From the NCBI GenBank assembly GCA_963781895.1, contig CAWAIM010000030.1, positions 1-64,000 on the forward strand: a DNA stretch of 64,000 bases, in the 5' to 3' direction. This DNA is from Roseiarcus sp963781895. Its GTDB lineage: Bacteria > Pseudomonadota > Alphaproteobacteria > Rhizobiales > Beijerinckiaceae. This document shows, piece by piece, positions 37,456 to 47,433 of the stretch; position 1 is the stretch's first letter, and each line of letters starts with the position of its first letter. The notes under the pieces are model-generated. The model saw only the letters and a list, made by a program, of their open reading frames with translations, was not told the origin of the DNA and did not search any database. The position numbers and the translations under genes are program-made.

Positions 37456-38128
37456 ATGAATCCCATCCACGCCATGCAGAGTCGCGCGGGGCATTCGGCC
37501 CAGGCGGCTTACGGCCGTTGGGCGCCCGTCTATGACCTCGTTTTCGATCTTCCGTTCCATCAGGGTCGGGCGGCGGCCGCGCGCGCCGCGGCGCTGGCCG
37601 CAGGGCCGGGCGGAGAGGTTCTGGTCATTGGGGTGGGGACCGGGCTCGAATTGCCATTGCTGCCGGGAAATGTGCTGGTGACGGGTATCGACATCAGCGC
37701 GCCGATGCTGCGCGCGGCGCGCGCACGCGTCGAACGCAAACGGCTGGCGCAGGTCAAGGGCCTGCATATCATGGACGCCGTCGCGCTCGAATTTCCCGAC
37801 GCCGCGTTCGACGTCGCTCTCGCGCCCTATGTGATGAGCGTCGTGCCCCACCCGCAAGACGCTCTCGACGAGGCGTGGCGGGTGTTGCGGCCGGGCGGCA
37901 GTCTGATCGTCATGAATCATTTCGCCGCCCCTGGGGGTCTGCGCGCGACGATTGAACGTCGAATGGAGAAAGGCGCCGCCTGGCTCGGCTGGCATCCCAA
38001 CTTCCCGTACTGCCGCCATCGGCGATTGGATCGCGTCGCGCGGCGACGCGCGCGTGGTTGAGCGGAGCGAACTCGCGCCGATGAAACTGTTCACTCTGCT
38101 GCGGATCGAGAAAACGGGCGGGCGCTAG
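37456..38128 (+). pseudogene. PmtA-like SAM-dependent methyltransferase, frameshifted near its C-terminus
   Basis: Class I methyltransferase of the phosphatidylethanolamine N-methyltransferase type. The N-terminus has AYGRWAPVYDLVFDLPF, the SAM-binding region is VLVIGVGTGLELPLL and VTGIDISAPML, and LRPGGSLIVMNHF follows. The read frame ends at 38061 in arginine-rich sequence. Dropping one T at 38011 (CCGTAC-T-GCCGCC) restores AAIGDWIASRGDARVVER and LKPxxLFTLL-like SELAPMKLFTLLRIEK, ending at TAG 38128. The span, 673 bases, is 224 codons plus one. Only the last approximately 40 residues are affected. ATG 37456 is preferred to a TTG at 37393. Confidence 0.82.
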
Positions 38129-38268
38129 CACAACCCGCGAGGGCGGCGACCGCGGCTACGATAGCGCGAGCTTCAATTTCGAGCAGAACAGGCAGCCTTA
38201 GAGAGTCGTTCGCTTGTATCCGGAGCCGTCGCCGATTAGCTATAGGCGGTCGATGCGAGCCCGATCCT

Positions 38269-40584
38269 GTGCCCAAACGCCCTGTCGCCAAACGCGCCGT
38301 CCCTTCCGCGGCCGAAAGTCAGCGTCGCGCGAGTTCCCTTCCCTCGCGCGAGGAACTCATCGCCTTCATTGGCGGGGCGACAGCGCGCGTCACCAAGCGC
38401 GACATCGCCCGCGCTTTCGGCGTGAGGGGCGACGGGAAGACTGAGCTGAAGCTGCTGGTCAAGGAGCTACAGGCCGACGGTGTGATCGCGCGCGGGCGCA
38501 AGGCGCTGCACGCTCGTGGGCGCCTGCCGTCGATCGTCGTCGCCGATATCGCCGAGCGGGACCGCGACGGCGAGCTGATCGCCAGCCCTGCCGAATGGAG
38601 CGAAGACGGGCCGCCGCCGCGCATTGTGGTGCGCAGGTCGCGCGGCCGTCGCGAAAGTGCGCCAGCCCCGGGAATGGGCGCGCGGGTGCTGATGCGCGTC
38701 GAATTCGATCCCGACGCCGGTCCGAAGGAGCCTGCCTATTCGGGCCGTGTGATCAAGATTCTCGACAGGATGAGGCCGCGCCTGTATGCCGTCTTCCGCC
38801 AGTCGGATCACGGCGGCGGCCGCGCGTTGCCGGTTGAGAAGCGGTCCGCCGGGCGAGAATATTTGGTGCCGATCGGCATGGCGGGCGAAGCCGAGGACGG
38901 CGATCTCGTCGCCATCGAGCCCTTGCGCGAGGCGGGGCGCCTCGGAGCCCCTGCCGCGCGCATCGTCGAGTCGCTCGGTTCGGTCAAGTCCGAGCGCGCG
39001 GTGAGCCTCATCGCTCTGGCCGCGCATCACATTCCCCATGTCTTTTCGGCCGCCGCGCTGGCCGAGGCCGAGGCGGCCCGTCCAGCCCGTCTGGCGCCGC
39101 CGCGCGAGGACTGGCGCAAGCTGCCGCTGGTCACGATCGATCCTCCCGACGCCAAGGATCACGACGACGCCGTCCATGCGGCGCCCGATCCCGACCCGGC
39201 GAATGCCGGCGGCTTCATCCTCACCGTCGCCATCGCCGATGTGGCGGCCTATGTCCGACCCGGCGCGGCGCTCGACCGCGAGGCTCTGGAGCGCGGCAAT
39301 TCGGTCTATTTCCCCGACCGGGTCGTGCCGATGCTGCCCGAGCGCATCTCGAACGATCTCTGCTCGCTGCGCGCGATGGAAGACCGTCCGGCGCTCGCCG
39401 TTCGCATGGTCCTGGGCGCCGACGGGCGCAAGCACGCGCATACGTTCCACCGCATCATGATGCGTTCCGTCGCCGGGCTCGCCTACGAACAGGCGCAGCG
39501 CGCCATCGACGGAACGCCGGACGAGGCGACGGCGCCGCTCGTCGAAAGCGTGCTGAAGCCGCTGTACGCCGCCCACGCCGCGATCAAACTCGAGCGCGGG
39601 CGCCGTGACCCGCTCGATCTCGACCTGCCCGAACGCAAGCTGGTGCTCGACAAGCAGGGACGGCTGATCGACGTGCGCTGGCCCGAGCGGCTGGAGGCGC
39701 ATCGCCTGATCGAGGAGTTCATGATCCTGGCCAATGTCGCCGCGGCCGAAACTCTGGAGTCCGCCCATTCGCCCTTGCTCTATCGCGCTCATGACGCGCC
39801 GAGCGTCGAGAAGCTCAACGACCTCGTCGAATTCCTGGCGAGCATCGGCGTCAAGCTCGCCAAGGGCGAGCGGGTTCGCCCTTCCCATTTCAACGACGTC
39901 TTGGGCCGGGTGCGCGGGCAGGCGGTCGAGGCGCTGGTTAACGAGGTCGTGTTGCGCGCGCAGGCGCAGGCCGAATACAGCCACGAGAACTACGGCCATT
40001 TCGGGCTCAATTTGCGCCGCTACGCGCATTTCACCTCGCCGATCCGCCGGTACGCCGATCTCATCGTCCATCGCGCGCTGATTCGCGCGCTGAACCTTGG
40101 CGAAGGCGGCCTCGGCGACATGCGCGGCGGCGAGCTGGCGCAGGTCGCCGAACATATCTCGGCGGCGGAGCGGCGCGCGATGGCGGCGGAGCGTGAGACG
40201 GTCGACCGCCTCGTGGCTACGCATCTGGCCGACCGCGTCGGCGCCGTGTTTCCGGCGCGCATTGCCGGCGTCACCCGGGTCGGCCTGTTCGTGAAGCTGG
40301 TCGAGAATGGCGCTGACGGATTCGTGCCCGCCGCGACGCTCGGCGACGACTACTTCCGTTTCGAGGAGAAGTCTCGCGCGCTCGTGGGGACCCGAACGCG
40401 CCGGACCTTCCGCCTGGGCGATGCGGTCGAGGCGCGTCTCGTCGAGGCGGCGCCGTTCGCAGGCGCATTGCGTTTCGAGATCGTCGCCGGCGGCGGATCG
40501 CGCGAGCGGCCGGGTCGCAAGGAGACGCGCGCGCGCGCCGACGCGCCCAAGCGCAAAGAAAGCCGCAAAGGCATACGCCGATGA
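38269..40584 (+). CDS. rnr: Ribonuclease R
   Basis: 771 residues, a 3'-5' exoribonuclease of the RNB family. An N-terminal winged-helix/cold-shock region precedes the RNB domain, whose catalytic aspartates lie in DPPDAKDHDDAVHA; the segment HFTSPIRRYADLIVHR is typical. A C-terminal S1 domain (PARIAGVTRVGLFVKLVENGADG) and a basic K/R-rich tail follow. The start is GTG 38269. It overlaps the DUF983 gene by 4 bases. Confidence 0.95.
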   Translation: MPKRPVAKRAVPSAAESQRRASSLPSREELIAFIGGATARVTKRDIARAFGVRGDGKTELKLLVKELQADGVIARGRKALHARGRLPSIVVADIAERDRDGELIASPAEWSEDGPPPRIVVRRSRGRRESAPAPGMGARVLMRVEFDPDAGPKEPAYSGRVIKILDRMRPRLYAVFRQSDHGGGRALPVEKRSAGREYLVPIGMAGEAEDGDLVAIEPLREAGRLGAPAARIVESLGSVKSERAVSLIALAAHHIPHVFSAAALAEAEAARPARLAPPREDWRKLPLVTIDPPDAKDHDDAVHAAPDPDPANAGGFILTVAIADVAAYVRPGAALDREALERGNSVYFPDRVVPMLPERISNDLCSLRAMEDRPALAVRMVLGADGRKHAHTFHRIMMRSVAGLAYEQAQRAIDGTPDEATAPLVESVLKPLYAAHAAIKLERGRRDPLDLDLPERKLVLDKQGRLIDVRWPERLEAHRLIEEFMILANVAAAETLESAHSPLLYRAHDAPSVEKLNDLVEFLASIGVKLAKGERVRPSHFNDVLGRVRGQAVEALVNEVVLRAQAQAEYSHENYGHFGLNLRRYAHFTSPIRRYADLIVHRALIRALNLGEGGLGDMRGGELAQVAEHISAAERRAMAAERETVDRLVATHLADRVGAVFPARIAGVTRVGLFVKLVENGADGFVPAATLGDDYFRFEEKSRALVGTRTRRTFRLGDAVEARLVEAAPFAGALRFEIVAGGGSRERPGRKETRARADAPKRKESRKGIRR

Positions 40585-40994
40585 ACGACATGTCCCGTTT
40601 CCGGGACTTTCCGATGCCGAGGGGCGAGCGCCCGCTCGGGGAGGCGATCCGTCGCGGCTTTATGGGACGCTGTCCGGCCTGCGGCAGGGGCCGCCTGTTC
40701 CGCGGCTATCTCAAGGTCGTCACGTCCTGCCAAATATGCGGCGAGGACCTCAGCCATCACCGCGCCGACGACGCGCCGGCCTATCTGACGATGCTGATCG
40801 TCGGCCATGTGGTCGGCGGCGGCGTCCTGTTCTCCGAGGAGCAATGGCCGCATTCGTCGCTTGTCCTCGACGCTCTGTTCTGGCTGACGGCGACCATCGT
40901 CATGAGCCTCCTCATCCTGCCGCGCGCCAAGGGCGCGGTCGTTGGCCAGCAATGGGCGATGTGCCTGCATGGCTTCGGGGCCGGAGGCGACTGA
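40581..40994 (+). CDS. DUF983 family membrane protein
   Basis: 137 residues with two CxxC pairs (CPACGRGRLF and CQICGED) forming a zinc-ribbon-like N-terminal part, then DAPAYLTMLIVGHVV and two membrane helices. DUF983 proteins are conserved in alphaproteobacteria, function unknown. The ATGA overlap with rnr and the 2-base gap to the NUDIX gene make a three-gene operon. Confidence 0.88.
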   Translation: MNDMSRFRDFPMPRGERPLGEAIRRGFMGRCPACGRGRLFRGYLKVVTSCQICGEDLSHHRADDAPAYLTMLIVGHVVGGGVLFSEEQWPHSSLVLDALFWLTATIVMSLLILPRAKGAVVGQQWAMCLHGFGAGGD

Positions 40995-40996
40995 GC

Positions 40997-41704
40997 ATGA
41001 ATGGGACCGAACGACGCGCTCGGACGCCGCGCCCGCGCGACGCGGCGACGCTCATCGTCGTGGAAGGCGCCGGGCGCGCAACGCGGGTGCTGATGGGCAA
41101 GCGCCACCACGGGCACACGTTCATGCCGGGAAAATTCGTCTTCCCCGGCGGCCGGATCGAGGCCGAGGACCGGCGGATGAGCGCCGCCGGCGCGCTCGAT
41201 CCGAACGTCGAGGAAAAGCTCAACGCCCGCGTGCGCCGTCCCTCGCCGGGTTTCGCACGGTCGATCGCGCTGGCGGCGATCCGCGAGACCTTCGAGGAAA
41301 CGGGCCTGGCCATCGGCGTCAGCGACTACGGCGCGCCGCACAATCCGCCGCCCGGCGCCTGGACCCGGTTCGCGGCGACCGGCGTCTATCCGGCGCTCGA
41401 CGCGATCGACTTCCTCGCCCGCGCGATCACGCCTCCGGGGCGCCCGAGGCGCTTCGACGCGCGTTTTCTCATCGTCGACGCGCGCCTCATCGTCAAGCGC
41501 GTCGAGGGCGTCGTTCATCCGCAAGCGGAACTGGTCGAACTGGTCTGGACGCCGCTGGACCAGGCGCGCGAACTCGATCTTCCCGAAATCACCCGGCACG
41601 CGCTCGACGACCTCGCGCGGGCGCTCGAAGGCGGCCTCGACAAACGCCGGCGGCGGCCGTTCTATCGTCAGGAGCGCGGCAGGCGGCTGCGAGACGAGCT
41701 GTAG
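40997..41704 (+). CDS. NUDIX hydrolase
   Basis: 235 residues with the NUDIX helix: FVFPGGRIEAED followed, after an insertion, by AAIRETFEETGLAIG, so the key glutamates of RExxEE are present. The insertion between the G and RE parts resembles NUDT19-type or CoA-pyrophosphohydrolase-like families, but the substrate is not known. It starts just 2 bases after DUF983 stop. Confidence 0.88.
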   Translation: MNGTERRARTPRPRDAATLIVVEGAGRATRVLMGKRHHGHTFMPGKFVFPGGRIEAEDRRMSAAGALDPNVEEKLNARVRRPSPGFARSIALAAIRETFEETGLAIGVSDYGAPHNPPPGAWTRFAATGVYPALDAIDFLARAITPPGRPRRFDARFLIVDARLIVKRVEGVVHPQAELVELVWTPLDQARELDLPEITRHALDDLARALEGGLDKRRRRPFYRQERGRRLRDEL

Positions 41705-41733
41705 ACCGCTTTGCCGTCGATCCGCAGCCCGAT

Positions 41734-41768
41734 CGTCATTGCGAGCAAGGCAAAGCCATCCAGGCGAC
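41734..41768. repeat. REP-like dispersed repeat fragment
   Basis: The segment begins CGTCATTGCGAGC and ends CCATCCAGGCGAC. It closely resembles the widespread proteobacterial repeat (CGTCATTGCGAGCGAAGCGAAGCAATCCAGG type) found many times per genome between genes. Here it lies just behind the NUDIX stop codon. A single copy occurs in this window as far as I can see. Confidence 0.55.
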
Positions 41769-41995
41769 GGCCGCCACTTTCGGCCTCGGATTCCATTGTT
41801 TCAAAGGCTTGCGGCGCCATTCAGGGCCGACCCGCAGCGCCGAGCCGACCGGTCTCAGGCGCGCAAGCGGGGCCCCGTAAGTCCAGCGCCATCCCTTTTT
41901 GAAGGCATTCTTACAGTCTACATTTGTCTATTCTATCTTACCAAGAATTCTGGTTTTCAGCAAGGCTTTGTTGCGAAGGGACGGACGACGCCTTC

Positions 41996-43609
41996 TCATT
42001 GCGCCGCCACGCCGGCCTTCAGCAGCCGGTAGGCGATCGCGTCGACCAGCGCCTGGAACGAGGCGTCGATGATGTTGCCGGACACCCCGACCGTCGACCA
42101 GGTGTCGCCGCTTTTGTCGCCGAATTCGATCAGCACGCGGGTCACCGCGTCGGTGCCGCCCTGGAACACGCGCACGCGGTAGTCGCGCAGCTCGAGGTCC
42201 TCGATGTGCCTCTGGTAGACGCCGAGGTCCTTGCGCAGCGCGAGATCGAGGGCGTTGACGGGGCCGTTGCCCTCGGCGGCCGAGATCAGCCGTTCCTCGC
42301 CGATGCGGATTTTGACCACCGCCTGCGAGGCCGAATAGGTGACGCCGGGCGCGACCAGCTTGCGCTCGACGCCGACATGAAAGCTCTCGACGGCGAAGAA
42401 CTCCGGCACGCCGCCGAGGACGCTGCGCGCCAAAAGCTCGAACGAGGCGTCGGCGGCCTCGTAGGAATAGCCCTGCGCCTCGCGCTCCTTGACCGTGTCG
42501 AGGAGCCGCTGCAGGCGCGGATCGTCCGGCCTGGCTTCGACGCCGAGACGATTGAGCTCGGAGAGAAGATTCGAACGTCCGGCCTGATCGGAGATGAGAA
42601 TGGCGCGCTGGTTGCCGACGCTCTCCGGCGCCACGTGCTCGTAAGTGCGCGGGTCTTTCGCCAGAGCCGAGGCGTGGATGCCGGCCTTGGTGGCGAAGGC
42701 CGAGGCGCCGACATAGGGCGCGTGGCGATTGGGCGCGCGGTTGAGCAGCTCGTCGAACGCGCGCGAGACGCCGGTGATCTGCCTGAGCGCCTCTGGAGTG
42801 ACGCCGGTCTCGAAGCGCTCGGCGAGCTCGGGTTTCAGCGCCAGCGTCGGGATGAGCGTGACCAGATTGGCGTTGCCGCAGCGCTCGCCGAGGCCGTTCA
42901 GCGCGCCTTGCACCTGTCGCGCGCCGGCGCGGATGGCGGCAAGCGAATTGGCGACCGCGTTGCCGGTGTCGTTGTGGGCGTGGATGCCCAGCCGATCGCC
43001 GGGAATGGCGCGCGCGACCTCGGCGACGATGCGCTCGACTTCGTCGGGAAGCGAGCCGCCGTTGGTGTCGCACAACACCGCCCAGCGCGCGCCGGCGTCG
43101 ATCGCCGCGGCGGCGCAGGCGAGCGCATATTTCGGATTGGCCTTGTAGCCGTCGAAGAAATGCTCGCAATCGACCATCGCCTCGCGGCCCGAGGCGACCG
43201 CCGCCTTCACGCTCTCGGCGATGCTGTCGAGGTTTTCCTCGAGCGTGCAGCCGAGCGCGACATGGACGTGATAGTCCCAGGATTTGGCGACGAACACGAT
43301 CGCGTCCGAATCGGAGGCCAGGAGCCCCGCCAGCCCCGGATCGTTGCCGGCCGAGCGGCCGGGCCGCTTGGTCATGCCGAAGGCGCAAAAGCGCGCGCGT
43401 TTCGTCGGCTTGCGCCTGAAGAATTCGGTGTCGAGCGGATTGGCGCCGGGATAGCCGCCCTCGACATAGTCGACGCCGAGCCGGTCGAGCATCGCGGCGA
43501 CGTGACGCTTGTCGTCGAGCGAGAAATCGACGCCGGTGGTCAGCGCGCCGTCGCGCAACGTGGTGTCGAAGAGATAGAGCCGTTCGCGGGACATGGGGGT
43601 CATGGTCAT
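41996..43609 (-). CDS. cimA: (R)-citramalate synthase
   Basis: 537 residues, a DRE-TIM metallolyase condensing acetyl-CoA and pyruvate to citramalate, an alternative entry to isoleucine synthesis. The N-terminal YLFDTTLRDGALTTGVDFS carries the DRE-like motif, and HAHNDTGNAVANSL the second metal site, with a C-terminal LeuA dimer domain. Length and the phrase GVDFSLDDK fit CimA (TIGR00977 type) rather than 2-isopropylmalate synthase. ATG 43609 shares one base with the stop of the GNAT gene (TGATG). Confidence 0.9.
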   Translation of the reverse strand: MTMTPMSRERLYLFDTTLRDGALTTGVDFSLDDKRHVAAMLDRLGVDYVEGGYPGANPLDTEFFRRKPTKRARFCAFGMTKRPGRSAGNDPGLAGLLASDSDAIVFVAKSWDYHVHVALGCTLEENLDSIAESVKAAVASGREAMVDCEHFFDGYKANPKYALACAAAAIDAGARWAVLCDTNGGSLPDEVERIVAEVARAIPGDRLGIHAHNDTGNAVANSLAAIRAGARQVQGALNGLGERCGNANLVTLIPTLALKPELAERFETGVTPEALRQITGVSRAFDELLNRAPNRHAPYVGASAFATKAGIHASALAKDPRTYEHVAPESVGNQRAILISDQAGRSNLLSELNRLGVEARPDDPRLQRLLDTVKEREAQGYSYEAADASFELLARSVLGGVPEFFAVESFHVGVERKLVAPGVTYSASQAVVKIRIGEERLISAAEGNGPVNALDLALRKDLGVYQRHIEDLELRDYRVRVFQGGTDAVTRVLIEFGDKSGDTWSTVGVSGNIIDASFQALVDAIAYRLLKAGVAAQ

Positions 43610-44103
43610 CAAACTTTGGTCGTCGGGGCGGCGTCGAGCGCCTTGGTCATGGTGGTGTTGGCGAGCCATTCGTCGCCGACGCGCACCAGATTGCGCTTCT
43701 GCGCGGTGAAGCCCTGGCGCTCGAACAGCGGCCGCGCGACTTCGCTCGCTTCGGCGGTCAGACGCTTGGCGCCGCGCGCCCGGGCGAGCTTGGTCAGCGC
43801 GTCGACGATCGCGCCGCCGGCGCCGCGGCGGGCGAATTCGGGATCGACATAGAGCATGTCGATTTCCTCGCCGCCCTTCAGGCCGCCGAAGCCGGCGACC
43901 GCGCCGTCGATCACCGCGATCAGCGTGAGTTCGCCGGCCAGCCGGTCGCCGAACGCGTCCTCGTCGTCGGCGGTCGAGGCCCAGGCTTCGCGCTGGTCGG
44001 CGCTGTAGTCCTCGGCCGCGAGCTCCTCGATGCTGGCGCGAAAAATCTCCGCGCAACGCTTAAGGTCGGCGGCGACATAGGGGCGCAATGCGACGGCGCT
44101 CAT
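43609..44103 (-). CDS. GNAT family N-acetyltransferase
   Basis: 164 residues of GNAT fold. MLYVDPEFARRGAGGAIVDAL holds the acetyl-CoA pyrophosphate loop (RRGxGG), and LTAEASEVARPLFERQGF is the usual C-terminal part. The substrate is unknown. Its ATG overlaps the cysS stop (ATGA), and its stop overlaps cimA, so cysS-GNAT-cimA are transcriptionally and translationally linked. Confidence 0.88.
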   Translation of the reverse strand: MSAVALRPYVAADLKRCAEIFRASIEELAAEDYSADQREAWASTADDEDAFGDRLAGELTLIAVIDGAVAGFGGLKGGEEIDMLYVDPEFARRGAGGAIVDALTKLARARGAKRLTAEASEVARPLFERQGFTAQKRNLVRVGDEWLANTTMTKALDAAPTTKV

Positions 44104-45765
44104 CGTTTGGGCTCCCAGGTTGTCGTGCCGTCCTTGTTGTCCTTGACGGCGACGCCGAGCGCGGCGAGCTCGTCGCGCAGACGGTCGGACTCGGCCAAGT
44201 CCTTTGCGGCGCGAGCGCGCCTTGCGACGCTGCGATCCGAGGTCGTCGATTTGCTTCGATGTCGCAGCGGGTCGTTGCCGAGTACGTTCCGTCGCCTCTC
44301 GGGACTGAACATCGGCGCGAGATCCGTCACGCTCGATTTGCCGCGCATTCGTCGGAACCAGGCGAACCGTTGCGACGGCGGCGCGAAGCTTCAGACGTCC
44401 TACGTGTTCGTGAGCCTTGCGTTCGATGCGGCCAGATCCAGAAGAATCCCGCTAAATCCCTCGTGAAATATCCGGGCTTGTCCAATCGCCTGAAACCAAG
44501 GAACCAGCGGACGCGACGCTAGCCGCGCCGGTTTCGCCTGCTCGAGCGCGCGTAAGCAAATCCCGGAGATGTGCGCGCCGAGGCGTATTCAGATCGTCAC
44601 GCAGGCATCCAAGAGACCGCAGGTCGACTTGGCCTCCGGCTCGCTCAAAGTCCACCTCAACGTCGAACTGCTGGACAACGCACTCGTACCACTCATCGAG
44701 GTCTGTCATGCGCTCGTTCGCAGCTGCCTTCACGGTCCAGTCGATCGGCTGACGATAGTGCGTGCGCAGCATCGCCAGCCGCAAACATCTCCCGGCCATG
44801 TGCTGTTTCCGAACTTCCCGGTCTGCAGCAAGTTCGCGGATGGTGACGAAATTGCCGAGGCTCTTCGACATCTTCTCGCCCTCGACCTGCAGGAAGCCGT
44901 TGTGCATCCAGACATTGGCCATGCGCTTGGAGCCGAAGGCGCAGCAGGATTGCGCGATCTCGTTCTCGTGATGGGGAAAGACGAGATCGATGCCGCCGCC
45001 GTGAATGTCGAACACGTTGCGGTCCGGGTCGTCGCAGGTCAGCCCGCCGCCAAACGGCTCGAGCAGCGTCGCCATCGACATCGCCGAGCATTCGATATGC
45101 CAGCCGGGGCGCCCCGGCGCCCGGATCCCGGCCGGGCTCGGCCAGCTCGGCTCGTTCGGCCTGGACGGTTTCCACAGCACGAAATCCATCGGATCGCGCT
45201 TATAGGGCGCGACCTCGACGCGCGCGCCCGCGATCATCTCGTCGAGGGAGCGGCGCGCCAGCGCGCCGTAGCGCGGCGCGCCGGGCAGCGCATCCATCGC
45301 CGACGGCGAAAACAGCACGTGGTCGTCGGCGACATAGGCGACGCCGCGCGCGATGAGCCGTTCGATCATGGCCCGCATCGTGTCGATGAATCGAGTGGCG
45401 CGCGGCTCATGGGTCGGGTCGAGGCAGCCGAGCGCCCGCACATCCTCGTGGAACTGCCGCTCGGTCGCCTCGGTCACTTTGGCGATCGCCTCATTGAACG
45501 GCAGGTTCGGATAGTCGCGCTCGGCGCGGGCGTTGATCTTGTCTTCGACGTCGGTGATGTTGCGGGTATAGATCACATGATCGGCGCCATAGAGATGACG
45601 CAACAGGCGGAACAGCACGTCGAACACGATCACCGGCCGCGCGTTGCCGATATGGGCGTCGTCATAGACCGTCGGGCCGCAGACATAGAGCCGGACGGCG
45701 CTCCGGTCGATCGGCGCGAATTCCTCCTTGCGGCGGGTCAGCGTGTTGTAAAGGCGAAGCGTCAC
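44100..45765 (-). pseudogene. cysS: Cysteinyl-tRNA synthetase, disrupted in its C-terminal part
   Basis: The first 405 or so residues from ATG 45765 are a normal CysRS: YVCGPTVYDDAHIGNAR (HIGH motif with the zinc cysteine), GWHIECSAMS, HHENEIAQS and EKMSKSLGNFV (KMSKS). Soon after DDLNTP the frame degenerates and stops at 44452. The genuine C-terminal end (AAKDLAESDRLRDELA to KDNKDGTTTWE) is found in another frame, stopping at 44100. Between about 44560 and 44240 all three frames are closed and the spacing between the two conserved parts is about twice the normal, so insertion plus small indels, not one error, is indicated. If no second cysS exists, the truncated enzyme may still work or the region may be misassembled. 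Confidence 0.8.
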
Positions 45766-46075
45766 CGTCGTCGTCTTTCCGGGCGCGGGCGCGGGGGCGA
45801 ATGGAAGGGGCGGTCTGCGGGCGTCATCGCAATGTCTCGTCGGCGTCGTCTTTTGGGCGGCGGCGCGACAGGGCGCCGTCCGGGATTGGCCGGATGATCG
45901 CTTCTCGATGGCTTCAGGAATAAAGAGACGCGAACCAGCCAGCTTGGAGCTAGCGGCGAATCATGCAAATCCGGCGGATGCGGGGCGCGTGCGTCATGCC
46001 GGCATCCATCGGGCAGGCGGGGACGGATGTCAAGGCTTCGCCGAGAGCGGAAGCGTCAAAATCGGGTCGGCGTCG
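45766..46075. other. Divergent gap between cysS and arginase-family genes
   Basis: 310 bases with no gene I can support. The frame of the arginase gene is open up to 45908 but that extension has no family resemblance. Promoters in both directions should be here; I see no clear boxes. Confidence 0.45.
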
Positions 46076-47077
46076 ATGACGTCCGAACAACAACAAGGGG
46101 GGCTGATCTTGCATGCGAGCGCCGCGGCCGAGCCGAGTCTCGGCGGAGAAAAGGAGCGATCGTCGCGCCGGGGAATCACGATCCTCGGCGTGCCGGTCGA
46201 AGCGGGCGCGGGCGTCCCCGGATGCGCGATGGGGCCGGCGATGCTGCGCACGGCGGGCATTGCGCAAACGCTCGCCGAGCTCGGCCATGACGTCGAGGAT
46301 CGCGGCGACCTCGCGCTCGCGCAACCTCTGCCGCAAACCCCGCCCCCGGTCGGCAACGCGCGCCATTTCGCCGAAATCTCGGCCTGGACGCGCCTGCTCG
46401 CCAAGGAGACCTACGCCGTCATGCGCGAGGGGCGACTGCCGCTGGCGCTCGGCGGCGACCATAGTCTGGCGATGGGCTCGATCGGCGGCGTCGCGCGATT
46501 CGCGGCCGAGGCGGAGCGCGAATTGTTCGTCCTGTGGCTCGACGCGCACTCGGACTACAACACGCCGATCACTTCGCCCTCGGGCAACATGCATGGGATG
46601 TCGGCGGCGATGCTGTGCCGCGAACCTGGTCTTGACGGGGTGTTCGGCGACGAACCGCACGGATGGCTCGATCCCGGCCGGCTGCATCTGTTCGGCATCC
46701 GGTCGATCGACACCGATGAGCGCCTGCTGCTGCACGCCCGCGGCGTCGACGTCGTCGACATGCGCACGCTCGACGAACATGGCTTCGCCGTATCGATCCG
46801 ACGCATCATCGATCGCGTTCGCCGGCGCGAAGGACTCCTGCACGTCAGCCTCGACGTCGATTTCCTCGACCCCGCGATCGCGCCGGGCGTCGGGACGGCG
46901 GTTCCGGGCGGAGCGACCTATCGCGAGGCGCATCTGGTGATGGAGCTTTTGTACGAATTGGGTCTGGAGCCGTCGCTCGATCTCGTCGAACTCAACCCGT
47001 TCCTCGACGAACGCGGCAAGAGCGCCCTGCTGCTGGTGGACCTGACGGCGAGCCTGTTCGGCCGACAGGTCTATTGA
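46076..47077 (+). CDS. Arginase/ureohydrolase family protein
   Basis: 333 residues with the metal-binding signatures of the family: GGDHSLAMG, WLDAHSDYNTP, NMHGMS and SLDVDFLDPAIAPGVGTAVPGG. The GVPVEAGAGVPGCAMGPAMLR start resembles arginases rather than agmatinases, so hydrolysis of arginine to ornithine and urea is the best guess. ATG 46076 is used; about 30 N-terminal residues precede the domain. It stands alone upstream of the mdh cluster. Confidence 0.88.
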   Translation: MTSEQQQGGLILHASAAAEPSLGGEKERSSRRGITILGVPVEAGAGVPGCAMGPAMLRTAGIAQTLAELGHDVEDRGDLALAQPLPQTPPPVGNARHFAEISAWTRLLAKETYAVMREGRLPLALGGDHSLAMGSIGGVARFAAEAERELFVLWLDAHSDYNTPITSPSGNMHGMSAAMLCREPGLDGVFGDEPHGWLDPGRLHLFGIRSIDTDERLLLHARGVDVVDMRTLDEHGFAVSIRRIIDRVRRREGLLHVSLDVDFLDPAIAPGVGTAVPGGATYREAHLVMELLYELGLEPSLDLVELNPFLDERGKSALLLVDLTASLFGRQVY

Positions 47078-47433
47078 ACCGACGGCGCCGGAATGCGGAC
47101 ATGGGCTCAAACGTTATCGCTTAGGCGTCCGCCGGCCAGCATGTTGCAAATTACAAAAAATGATATCTGAAACAGCAAAAATCCCCGTCGCGCATGCCGC
47201 CCCGCACGTCGCGTTGATATTTAAGCGATTGATGTTTAAATACAATCCTGGTCCCGGTCGCCGCGGACGAACGATTTTGGATGGCGCACGCCTAAAGTTC
47301 GGCTTGATCCCGTTGGACGATCGGATGATAGCACGCGCCCGAGCCTCTCATAGCGCCGCGCGACATCGTCCTGACGTAATGGGCGGATCAATGTGTAGAC
47401 CTGTTGCGGATTTGTAAGAGCGGAAGAAATCCC
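47078..47433. other. Upstream region of the mdh-suc cluster
   Basis: 356 bases, noticeably AT-rich from 47145 to 47250, without a supported gene. It contains the promoter candidate at 47214-47242 and a leader of about 185 bases before the mdh ribosome site (GGAAG near 47422). Confidence 0.55.
47214..47242 (+). promoter_or_regulatory. Candidate sigma-70 promoter of the mdh-suc cluster
   Basis: TTGATA (47214-47219) and TAAATA (47237-47242) are 17 bases apart in an AT-rich patch, in the direction of mdh and about 190 bases before its start codon. The spacing is optimal. Other promoters within the cluster are not excluded. Confidence 0.5.

Noticed and set aside
41924..43852. 642-codon open frame on the plus strand
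   Set aside because: Antisense to cimA, whose metal-binding and catalytic motifs are clear.
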